A stretch of DNA of 51,519 nt. Source: a virus. Below the pieces are notes generated by a model. It ran no database searches and was not told where the DNA came from. It saw nothing but the letters and a program-made list of their open reading frames with translations. A program made the translations under genes and the position numbers. The stretch is taken from the IMG/VR virus record IMGVR_UViG_3300020183_000113, positions 1 through 51,519 of that record. The stretch is one strand, 5' to 3'. Below, in pieces: positions 27,501 through 33,907 of the stretch (its first letter is position 1; every line of letters begins with the position of its first letter).

Positions 27501-29506
27501 AAGAAATCTTGTTCCTTCCAACTTGCTCTTGAATTTTCTGAAAACGTTAACGCATAAGGTGGGAACCACATTACCCTACCACCATTCGGTCCTCTTTCAC
27601 AAATTGGTAGGTCGTTAACGTTCACTCCTGGTGTATGTGATGTTCTCCAAGCTAAGTTCTCTAATGAGAACATATATTTTTTGGCATAAGCTTGGTCTCC
27701 AGTACCTATAAGATTGGAAGAGTCTTGACCTCCCTCTTGTTTGTTCGGGTAAATATTAAGATTATATGTTTTATCAAATACCGAAAAGGAAAATCTTCTA
27801 TTTTCATTAACAACCCCATCAGTTTTTTGCAAATCGGAATATTGGGCGTATGGAAGGTCTTTAGAAAAAACTCTACAGTATTCGGTTCCAACCTCTTGTC
27901 CTAATGAACCAACATAAGTTAATACTCTTGAACCCTTTGTCATTTCTCTATACCCGTCATGAAAGACTTTACTCACTTGGTCAATAGCGTTTCCGACGTG
28001 TTGTAATCTTCTACCACCATTAGGTTGACTATCTATCAACCTCTGTGTGTCATCCATAATAGAACCCCCCCTGAATGGAATATTTGTGGATTCTGTTGTG
28101 ACAAATGATGAAGGTCTGAAGTTTTCATCTGGGTTTGTTACTTCACCACCTATACCCACCTTTTTTCCAGCATTTCCTTTATATTTCGGAGAAACCCATG
28201 TTAGGCCACCCTCTAATCCGCCACCATCAATATAAACTGGAGCATTTGCTCCTAATCTTATTTCTCTATTCGGACCCTCATATAATTGAGCTAATTCCGT
28301 GGGTCCATATACAGGTGCCTGAACTTCTGCTCCAAATTCACTGACGGGTAAGTCTCCTGTAGGTGAAAATATTTGAGAGGGGTCAGAAGTAATTGAGCCA
28401 ATATAAAAATTAGAATTATTTTGCGTGGTTCCTACAATTGCACCACCCATTCTATCAAAAATATTTCTGTTGTATTCTGGTTTGAATCTATTGAATTTAA
28501 GGTTTCCGAATAATCTTGACCTTTGACCACCACCCGTATTATTCAAAAAAATTTGTGAACCTGTTCGGTCCACTCCTAGTAATCTCGAAAAAAATTTTCC
28601 AACCCCTGTATTTGATTGTCTGAATGCATTTGTGATTTGTTGAATAGTTGTTGGTTGTCCTAAGACAATACTTGTATCGAAATAGGAACCTGGTATTGGT
28701 GAAACAGGTATTATACTGCCCGCCAATCTCAAAGCAAAGTCTGCTGCCGCTAAAACAGGGTTTTGTGGTACTGTGATTGTGAAGTTTGGTTCAATTAATG
28801 GTACTCTTGTTGTGACTAAATTAAGAATGTCAGTACCGCTATCCACATTGAAAAGATTTGCCCTTGCCAAAGTATTTTGGAAAATGTTGGCGGCTATTCT
28901 GTCTTGGAATTCTTTTTTAAGTGTCCTTGCTCCTAATTGAGCTAAAAAGGAGTCTTGACTCATTAATCCATTACTTCCCAAAGGGTCAGGGTTTAAAAGT
29001 ATAGATATTGGAGCATATGATGAAGGAACAAAAGTTGTAGGGTATGGTTGATTATTATAAAGGTTCGGAGTACCACTTCTTATAAAGTCTGGTTGAGTAA
29101 TGTACTCACCACTATCTAATACTTCTTCTGTTCCATTAGAATAGGCGTTTTTGGGCTTCCAATTGTATTGTTCGATAGATGCTTGGTCCAATATTCGAGC
29201 ATCTTGTTGACCAGGCCCATATTCTCCCTCATTGGATTTAGAATTTGTTAATGCTCCAGGGTCAGGTACCTGTCTATAACCTCCTTCAGCACCGTACTGA
29301 TTGAGAGGATATAATCTATTTGCTAAACTTGGCTCATCGATTAATTGGTCTGGACTATCCTGTACGGATAAATCAGTTTGAATATAGGGTACATTGTTTG
29401 AAAAAGAAGGTCTGTTGGGAGCCTTAGCGTAAGGTGTAAGGTTCCTTGTAATTAATTTTTTTCTGAACGCGTCTGAGTTGACTAAATCTAACGGACTTCC
29501 TTCCAT
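24530..29506 (-). CDS. Giant baseplate protein with embedded OmpA-like domain (1658 aa)
   Basis: Start set at the ATG 29506-29504 (MEGSPLDLV); a TTG directly upstream is ignored. Three regions can be read. Residues about 640-700: WFPPYALTFSENSRASWKEQ and FLGRTEKIYTYTNSSRDGTI, then VVDHPS, a motif seen in phage baseplate/tail-junction proteins. Residues about 850-990: an OmpA-C-like peptidoglycan-binding domain with TVTIFLEASASAPGTNDYN, LSERRGVSIIKFF near 900 and CRRVSISKI near 980. Residues about 1150-1210: LDINPEGIGIQPMIASVTLG and LQNALSFNYYANTEMWDER. The last part is helical. It lies between the tape measure and gp53, so a baseplate/tube-junction location is likely. The OmpA-like domain would touch the cell wall (inference). 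Confidence 0.8.
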   Translation of the reverse strand: MEGSPLDLVNSDAFRKKLITRNLTPYAKAPNRPSFSNNVPYIQTDLSVQDSPDQLIDEPSLANRLYPLNQYGAEGGYRQVPDPGALTNSKSNEGEYGPGQQDARILDQASIEQYNWKPKNAYSNGTEEVLDSGEYITQPDFIRSGTPNLYNNQPYPTTFVPSSYAPISILLNPDPLGSNGLMSQDSFLAQLGARTLKKEFQDRIAANIFQNTLARANLFNVDSGTDILNLVTTRVPLIEPNFTITVPQNPVLAAADFALRLAGSIIPVSPIPGSYFDTSIVLGQPTTIQQITNAFRQSNTGVGKFFSRLLGVDRTGSQIFLNNTGGGQRSRLFGNLKFNRFKPEYNRNIFDRMGGAIVGTTQNNSNFYIGSITSDPSQIFSPTGDLPVSEFGAEVQAPVYGPTELAQLYEGPNREIRLGANAPVYIDGGGLEGGLTWVSPKYKGNAGKKVGIGGEVTNPDENFRPSSFVTTESTNIPFRGGSIMDDTQRLIDSQPNGGRRLQHVGNAIDQVSKVFHDGYREMTKGSRVLTYVGSLGQEVGTEYCRVFSKDLPYAQYSDLQKTDGVVNENRRFSFSVFDKTYNLNIYPNKQEGGQDSSNLIGTGDQAYAKKYMFSLENLAWRTSHTPGVNVNDLPICERGPNGGRVMWFPPYALTFSENSRASWKEQDFLGRTEKIYTYTNSSRDGTISWKIVVDHPSVLNVIVNKVLANNTNSERINGLLDSFFAGCKKYDLYELAKKYYTISPNELAVLQQIISSKDASKEAIGAIRDNQASGAFDTENKSQVTIQPVQQTPSETFKQFENFAFFFPNAQPVVSDTVQDYDYYYTTYNSQIGGTYPSGSESARFFDDVVAENYDEIKEKFVDQLAQFLKENSNSTVTIFLEASASAPGTNDYNIKLSERRGVSIIKFFTDNEKLKNFVANRRIIFPTVKALGESGEVRQYQGTQFVSNIQTEKCSEIISNNDSNTYDSNPNITSTKAMACRRVSISKIIVSSPQPVQKPANPNVPSGSVLQTNQERPIPRADLEPKYRNSDWVTKRIVRNLISECDYFETIKQETPMVYDSLKQKLKFFQPGFHSTTPEGLNSRLTFLQQCMRPGDTIPTVNPQPDGSYQLDFNNAINTAFGIPPVLVLRIGDFYHTKIIPNSLQLQFEGLDINPEGIGIQPMIASVTLGFNFVGGQGLANAVDRLQNALSFNYYANTEMWDERADPTDLNNLKVLSKDFLQMVQQPSAPTTNQVQNTSGLGNASTIGNRTTNVITSTGETGVLSYTQFMDTVLTQTQTYFQTMFNQCRSTFTQYNNAILQLWSFGNIYQQGNLISNPSEDVLLFGKNDNYQTSIDNIFSDMLKDIKNDSDPFLQFIGSPGPDLSAKAQRIIKTNYTNFVNNKRDTFMNAIAKIIQDTTYNQQNFIQYLSRINTIPYVNGSADGTDGYQQKNGNLVIYDLTEINGSATELVSDSEKIGVAINGYYDALKSQTSFQDGSTGYTGYLTYWDSSSPQEFGSQVFFPFSLNDNFGDLQFRRMYAILSQDLKSANYQNFKNFIVGELITNPSLGGSSRNSDYGKVFDSYWEVKAKPAFEEEDKLTTTFLDTIEKDKLKNFLNFTPYPTGKIRDFDYDRNDSPNDGQKKLIRSLGAVNNSNREKAVWNSLDGTGVYISKVKLN

Positions 29507-29520
29507 CAAAATTTATTTAT

Positions 29521-29529
29521 TATAAATAG
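29521..29529 (-). promoter_or_regulatory. CTATTTATA box ahead of the 1658-aa gene
   Basis: Coding-strand CTATTTATA, 14 bases before the ATG at 29506, in the 46-base gap after the tape measure gene. Confidence 0.45.
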
Positions 29530-29552
29530 GTATAATTGAATTTTCTTGAGTC

Positions 29553-31475
29553 TTATGGACTTTGTCTAATTAAATCCAATTTCCTCAATGACTCATATAA
29601 ATTTTTTGCCAATTGTTCAGAAAGTTGAAGTCCTCCCTTATTTACTAAATCTATTAGTTCCTGTGGTGAATTAACTCCTTGAAGTTGAGGGTTGATAGTT
29701 GGTGAGTATGATATGGCTGGACTATTGATGTTTATAACGTTTCCTGTGGCAACTTTCGCTGTTGAAAATGCAGACATCCTATTTGTAAGTGTATCGTCAC
29801 TACTTGTTGTTAACATCTTGTAACCAGGTTCTTCCTCCCTTTTCGTTTTTGGTGCTTGCATTCCAAGTGATTTAACCTCTCCTTCTCTGCCGCCAAATAA
29901 ACTTTTATAGTATCCATCTATAGTTTCCATCATAGGTTTCAAATTTTCATTCACACCCGAAGAAATTTTCTTATAATTTACACTGGCGGTATTAAAAATT
30001 TCAGGAACTATTTCAGAAATTTTTGCTTTACTCTCGTTGAAAAGTTGGTCAATTTCTTTTTTTTCGTCTTCTTTGCTTAATTTTTTACCTCTTATCTCTT
30101 TTGTTTTCTCGTCTAAATCTTTCATAATGGTTTTGAATCTCGTATCTTCCAAACCTCTTTGAAACAGTTCCGACATTTGTCTGGTTGTATTTACTCCACC
30201 TTCAAAAGATTGTTGCATTCCAGGTAATTGAAAAAAGGCTGTTGTTAAATTTTCTTTAATACCTTCTAATTCAGCAAGCATCTTTTCTGCTGTATTAAGT
30301 TGAGATGTTTGAATTTCCTCGATTGTCTTCGGAGCCTTTGATTGTTGTTCTATAATTCTTTTGAAATCTTCTTCCTGTAATTCGATTAAATTTTTTTGAT
30401 ATTCATATCCTCTTTCATCTTTGATACTTACTTCGTATTCTCCACCTTCACCCATTCTAGCCACGTTTGCAATCAACATCTTATTTTCCTCACTCACCTC
30501 AAAGTTCAATCCTGTTGTGTTGATTTTTGCAAGTTTGGAGTCCATCTCTGCGGCCGCCAAGGCGGTTTTTCTTAATTCTGCGGCAGTGATTCCCGTTGCG
30601 TCAGCAAGTTCTTTCATAGTAAGAATTCCTTGGGGACTTATTTTGAAACTTTTAGACGTTTCATCAAAATAAGTAAATTGTTTTGTCATACTAATCAAAG
30701 AGTTCTGTAATCCCGAAGGGTCAGTCAATGATTGATTTAGAAGACTTAAAGGGTCACCCAAACTACCAACAGCTACACCCAGCCTCTGAAATGATGAAGC
30801 CATTTGAATTGCTTTTTCTGGGTCGAGAACACTTTCTGCAAATTCAAATGTTTTTTTCATATCAAACCTCAGCATAGAAGCTTGTGCCGCCATTTTGGTC
30901 AGTCCCTGAACCCCATTTTGAAAATTGAATCTCGATAGTTGTTCCGTGTTAGTGACTACATCTTTCATTACGGACCTAGCGTTTTGTCCCACACTTTGAA
31001 CATAAACGATAGATTCTTGTAAATTTTTAGCGACATCACTGTAAGAAATTCCTACCTTATCAAATGAGTCCACCAAAGATAAAACACTTTGGTCTAATAT
31101 CTTACCAGCAGCAAAAAGTTCTCTAACATCCTTAGTTGTAGCAATTAATTGAGTTCTTGTACCTCCTGCAATTTCTGAAATTGTTTTTCTGACATCATCA
31201 AAAGTTCCACCCAATCTTGTAACGTCAGGTGCGGCATCATTTATTGCTTTGGAAATCTCTTGAAATCTGATTCTTCCTCCAACAAAAGTTTTATTTAGTT
31301 CGTCGGATTGAATTATTAGCCTTTGAAAAAGTTGTGAAGCTGCCCCAATTCCTTGTCGTAAATCTGTAAGATTGGCGATTGATTTTTTAATAGCCTCCGT
31401 TAAAATATTAAAATCTTTTATTGCGGCTGTACTAGTAGATGAAGTGGGGTCGACACTTGCGTCCTGAAAAAACAT
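29553..31475 (-). CDS. Tape measure-like tail protein
   Basis: A 640-residue, largely alpha-helical protein with long Lys/Glu/Gln-rich helices and a more hydrophobic middle, the usual look of a tape measure. It lies directly downstream of tube and chaperone genes, the expected place. Examples are FNILTEAIKKSIANLTDLRQ near the N terminus and EIRGKKLSKEDEKKEIDQLF near 470. The C-terminal 60 residues turn beta/Asn-rich (NVININSPAISYSPTINPQL). At about 1.5 angstroms per residue it would span roughly 95 nm, close to a T4-sized tail (rule of thumb, not measured). T4 gp29 is 590 residues, so the length fits. No lysozyme or peptidase motif seen. Confidence 0.72.
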   Translation of the reverse strand: MFFQDASVDPTSSTSTAAIKDFNILTEAIKKSIANLTDLRQGIGAASQLFQRLIIQSDELNKTFVGGRIRFQEISKAINDAAPDVTRLGGTFDDVRKTISEIAGGTRTQLIATTKDVRELFAAGKILDQSVLSLVDSFDKVGISYSDVAKNLQESIVYVQSVGQNARSVMKDVVTNTEQLSRFNFQNGVQGLTKMAAQASMLRFDMKKTFEFAESVLDPEKAIQMASSFQRLGVAVGSLGDPLSLLNQSLTDPSGLQNSLISMTKQFTYFDETSKSFKISPQGILTMKELADATGITAAELRKTALAAAEMDSKLAKINTTGLNFEVSEENKMLIANVARMGEGGEYEVSIKDERGYEYQKNLIELQEEDFKRIIEQQSKAPKTIEEIQTSQLNTAEKMLAELEGIKENLTTAFFQLPGMQQSFEGGVNTTRQMSELFQRGLEDTRFKTIMKDLDEKTKEIRGKKLSKEDEKKEIDQLFNESKAKISEIVPEIFNTASVNYKKISSGVNENLKPMMETIDGYYKSLFGGREGEVKSLGMQAPKTKREEEPGYKMLTTSSDDTLTNRMSAFSTAKVATGNVININSPAISYSPTINPQLQGVNSPQELIDLVNKGGLQLSEQLAKNLYESLRKLDLIRQSP

Positions 31476-31488
31476 TAATTAGGTTTTC

Positions 31489-31497
31489 TATAAATAG
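31489..31497 (-). promoter_or_regulatory. CTATTTATA box ahead of tape measure gene
   Basis: Coding-strand CTATTTATA, 13 bases before the ATG at 31475 and 7 bases past the stop of the overlapping chaperone frame. Confidence 0.45.
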
Positions 31498-31504
31498 GTT
31501 CAGT

Positions 31505-31693
31505 TTACTTTTTTTCAGAGTTAGATTCTATCCACTTATCCAAAAGATACTTCCTTATGAATATAGGCATAATGATAAAGTCTGAATATGAAATATTCAA
31601 AAGGGTACTCAAATAATAAAATTCGTCTAATTGATTTTTCCTATACTCAGAAGAAAGGGCGAAAAAATTCAACCCCAAAACTAACGTTGACAG
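31505..31693 (-). CDS. Hidden +1-frame extension of the tail chaperone
   Basis: An open frame of 62 codons lies in the +1 frame relative to the gp26-like ORF and overlaps its last 15 codons. It has no ATG near its beginning; it could be reached by a +1 slip at GAA TTT TTT CGC (second TTT 31664-31662, where Phe tRNA can move to TTC before an Arg CGC codon), or from a TTG at 31672. The product after the slip is 51 residues: YRKNQLDEFYYLSTLLNI, then SDFIIMPIFIRKYLLDKW. That aromatic, MP-containing helical pattern resembles C-terminal parts of baseplate-hub chaperones (gp26/gp51 type). Fusion would give a 295-residue long form. The mechanism is inference; a plain overlapping gene or an assembly error remains possible. 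Confidence 0.55.
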   Translation of the reverse strand: MSTLVLGLNFFALSSEYRKNQLDEFYYLSTLLNISYSDFIIMPIFIRKYLLDKWIESNSEKK

Positions 31694-32393
31694 TCAGTTT
31701 TTCTCCTGATGGGGCTATTACAACTTTCCTTAAATCCAATCTCGGCTCATTATCATATAAAAAATTTCTTATGTATTTCGAATCCGCTATTGGTAATGAT
31801 TCAACAAACTTCGCAATCTCCTCCTTATTGGAATTTCCGTTTACTTCTTGTATTTGTCTTTGTAGTGTAAGTGTGACCTTTGGAGCGGGTCTTCCAGAGG
31901 GATAAGAAGCAACTATTTTTTGTATATCTGCGGTCTCCCCGTATGTTAATATTTTCAACTTTACTTGTGAGCCTGTTTTAGGTAAAGTGGTCAAATATGT
32001 CCCGTCTTCCGATGGTTCTTGTTTTGATTTTATAATATCTAATTCATCCAATCTAACAACAGAATCAAACCCCTTCTTCGTTTGTGGGTCAACAAGACTC
32101 AAGTTTATTTCGGGGCCAAAAGAGGTATTTCTTAAAAATATGAGAATGGCTTCTATATCCCCTTCTAATAAATCTTCTATTTTAAGGTCTGGTTCATAAA
32201 TTTTGTTCCTTAATAAAAGGGTTGTAATATCGTCTGAACCACCTAGAAGAATATTTTCATCGGAAGCTGTAAGATAACCTACCTTAATTGATTTTTTCTT
32301 GTTTTTATAAAATATACCTTGTGAAGGTAGAGGCACCACGTCATGTGGTAGTGACATCATTTGTTGTCCGTATTCTCTTGATTTGTCTTCCAT
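31647..32393 (-). CDS. Baseplate hub / tail assembly chaperone, gp26-like
   Basis: A 248-residue protein with VVPLPSQGIFYKNKKKSIKV near residue 20, then ASDENILLGG, TTLLLRNKIYEPDLKIEDLL and ILIFLRNTSFGPEINL, the sequence of elements seen in gp26-type hub/chaperone proteins of T4-like phages. The last residues FGVEFFRPFF are hydrophobic. It lies between tube and tape measure genes, where tail assembly chaperones sit in most phages. It starts 5 bases after a strong terminator that follows the tube gene, so its expression should be lower than the tube's. Its 3' end overlaps a second frame, described separately. Confidence 0.75.
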   Translation of the reverse strand: MEDKSREYGQQMMSLPHDVVPLPSQGIFYKNKKKSIKVGYLTASDENILLGGSDDITTLLLRNKIYEPDLKIEDLLEGDIEAILIFLRNTSFGPEINLSLVDPQTKKGFDSVVRLDELDIIKSKQEPSEDGTYLTTLPKTGSQVKLKILTYGETADIQKIVASYPSGRPAPKVTLTLQRQIQEVNGNSNKEEIAKFVESLPIADSKYIRNFLYDNEPRLDLRKVVIAPSGEKLTVNVSFGVEFFRPFF

Positions 32394-32397
32394 ATAT

Positions 32398-32432
32398 AAA
32401 AAATAACCGTAAAGTTTATGTCTTTACGGTTA
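32398..32432 (-). terminator. Terminator/attenuator between tube and chaperone genes
   Basis: On the minus strand TAACCGTAAAG pairs with CTTTACGGTTA (11 base pairs, loop of 7) and is followed by TTTTTT. It lies after the tube gene and ends just before the chaperone ATG, so it should reduce readthrough and set tube in excess of chaperone. Confidence 0.75.
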
Positions 32433-32454
32433 AATATATAAATTATTGATTTTT

Positions 32455-32463
32455 TATAAATAG
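32455..32463 (-). promoter_or_regulatory. CTATTTATA box between tube stop and terminator
   Basis: Coding-strand CTATTTATA, 2 bases after the tube stop codon and 61 bases before the chaperone ATG. Transcripts starting here would meet the hairpin at once. Confidence 0.35.
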
Positions 32464-32465
32464 TA

Positions 32466-32954
32466 TTAATATACTAACACACATCTATCCATTCTTAGAC
32501 CTGCTGTAATGTCAGCTAAATTGTCTGTGTTGTATGCTAAAGAACCAAAGTTGACAGATGTCAAGAATGTTCCGAATAAAATCCATTTTTCCACAACCAC
32601 ACCTGTTGGGTCTAACATTTCGAGGTCGATATCTTTTTTGTAGCCCGCGGCATATCCCATACGACCTGTGACCGACTCAGCATGTAAACGAACCCACTCC
32701 ATCAAAGCTTGTGCTGCGGATGGTCCAATCGGGTCTCTGAATTTAACTTGTATTTCATCCCAATTGAATCTTCCCGCAACGTATGTAGATGTGTTTAGGA
32801 ATTCTATTTCTTTTGATGCAATTTTAATTGATGGTCTAGATGTTGACTCAACAAACCATTCATTAATACCTAAAGAAGAAGGAAACCTCAAAATAAATCG
32901 GTTTTGTCGTTTCGGTTCATACGGTATCGGCATTTTCATTAATAAATCAGCCAT
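32466..32954 (-). CDS. Tail tube protein, gp19-like
   Basis: A 162-residue protein matching T4 gp19 (163 residues) in length and pattern: PYEPKRQNRFILRFPSSLGI, then STSRPSIKIASKEIEFLN, FNWDEIQVKFRDPIGPSAAQ, DIDLEMLDPTGVVVEKWILF and FGSLAYNTDNLADITAGLRM. It stacks as hexameric rings around the tape measure to form the inner tube of the contractile tail. Followed by a strong terminator. An ATATTTATA box with exactly 33 bases to the ATG precedes it, as for the sheath gene. Confidence 0.93.
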   Translation of the reverse strand: MADLLMKMPIPYEPKRQNRFILRFPSSLGINEWFVESTSRPSIKIASKEIEFLNTSTYVAGRFNWDEIQVKFRDPIGPSAAQALMEWVRLHAESVTGRMGYAAGYKKDIDLEMLDPTGVVVEKWILFGTFLTSVNFGSLAYNTDNLADITAGLRMDRCVLVY

Positions 32955-32987
32955 ATCATTAAGTTTTTGTTTCTATTGTTTATATCC

Positions 32988-32996
32988 TATAAATAT
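32988..32996 (-). promoter_or_regulatory. ATATTTATA box ahead of the tube gene
   Basis: Coding-strand ATATTTATA within an imperfect palindrome, 33 bases before the tube ATG. The 33-base spacing is identical to that for the sheath and ribbon-helix-helix genes. Confidence 0.48.
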
Positions 32997-33045
32997 AGGG
33001 TGTTGGAAAATATTTCTATTGACTTTTGACCCCATTTTTTAATTA

Positions 33046-33870
33046 TTAATTTACTCGTTTCTTAATTCCCCCAGCAGTAGAATAAGTTTTAACCATATCA
33101 TCTTTATCAAAAGCTTTCTTAATTACTTCTACATTTTTTGGGTCATCATCTGAAAATCCTATCTCTGGCTCAGATGGAATAAACTTATTTCCTACATCAT
33201 TTTTTAACCAAGCTCGTTTATTTAGGATTGCAGCCATCCCTTTTATATATTCGACAAAATCTTTCATTGCTTTCACCTTTGCTTCTTCAGGATTAGTTGC
33301 TCCTGATTCGTCTCCGAACGACACAGGATGATACTTATTTAGAGCCAAATAAGTTTTGATTAATTCTTCATCAGACATTTCATCTTCACCTACAAATGAC
33401 CTGTACTTTTTTAGGTTTTTAATCAGTTTGTCTTTGTCAATGCCATTGAAACCTGAAACGATATAATTGTAGATTGTTTCTCTAATTACATTTGGGTTGT
33501 GTCCTCTAGCAGTAATGATTGAAAATATTGAACCGTTGTTAATCGCTTCTCTAAAATCATTGAACGCTGGTCCAGTTTCTGCTTTCATTGCATCAATTAA
33601 AAAATCTTTATCTCCCTCACTTCTGAAATATTTAAATGGGTTATCTGTAAAACCAACGATTGTTTTTCCTTTGTAGTCAAAATCTTTCTTTCCGATGTGA
33701 TGACGGTGCTCAGCAAAATCCTCGGTTGACATACCCACTTCATTTCCTTTATCATCCTTTACCATAATTTTAGTAGGCATATGAACGATATTATCATCCC
33801 AATCAAAAGCATAGTATTTCAGTTCAGGTGTCTTTTCGTCTTTGAATGCTTCTGTTAAAACAATTTCCAT
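33046..33870 (-). CDS. HAD-like phosphatase-type protein of unknown role
   Basis: A 274-residue protein with HAD-superfamily motifs: YYAFDWDDNIV (Asp23, Asp25; the usual Thr is Asn), SIITARGHNP near residue 114 as motif II, and GFSDDDPKNVEVI near 239 as the acidic motif IV. Between them lies a helical cap. HAD enzymes are phosphatases, nucleotidases or related hydrolases; the substrate here is unknown. It is oddly placed between sheath and tube genes, and has a terminator of the sheath just upstream of its ATG, so it would be expressed at a low level. The C terminus is basic (GGIKKRVN). Confidence 0.75.
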   Translation of the reverse strand: MEIVLTEAFKDEKTPELKYYAFDWDDNIVHMPTKIMVKDDKGNEVGMSTEDFAEHRHHIGKKDFDYKGKTIVGFTDNPFKYFRSEGDKDFLIDAMKAETGPAFNDFREAINNGSIFSIITARGHNPNVIRETIYNYIVSGFNGIDKDKLIKNLKKYRSFVGEDEMSDEELIKTYLALNKYHPVSFGDESGATNPEEAKVKAMKDFVEYIKGMAAILNKRAWLKNDVGNKFIPSEPEIGFSDDDPKNVEVIKKAFDKDDMVKTYSTAGGIKKRVN

Positions 33871-33878
33871 ATGAGGCT

Positions 33879-33901
33879 AAAAAAGGGGGATTTCTCCCCC
33901 C
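33879..33901 (-). terminator. Rho-independent terminator after the sheath gene
   Basis: On the minus strand GGGGG-(6 bases)-CCCCC then TTTTTT, 7 bases past the sheath stop and directly before the HAD-like gene ATG. Confidence 0.78.
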
Positions 33902-33907
33902 GTTTAA

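Noticed and set aside
31640-31700. -1 frameshift fusing chaperone to its extension
   Set aside because: The -1 frame meets a TAG within about 14 codons, and no A AAA AAG-type heptamer is present; only the +1 frame stays open.
31588-31905. Plus-strand open frame opposite the chaperone
   Set aside because: It is antisense to the gp26-like gene and lacks box, start context and recognisable motifs; the +1 minus-strand frame there is the better candidate.
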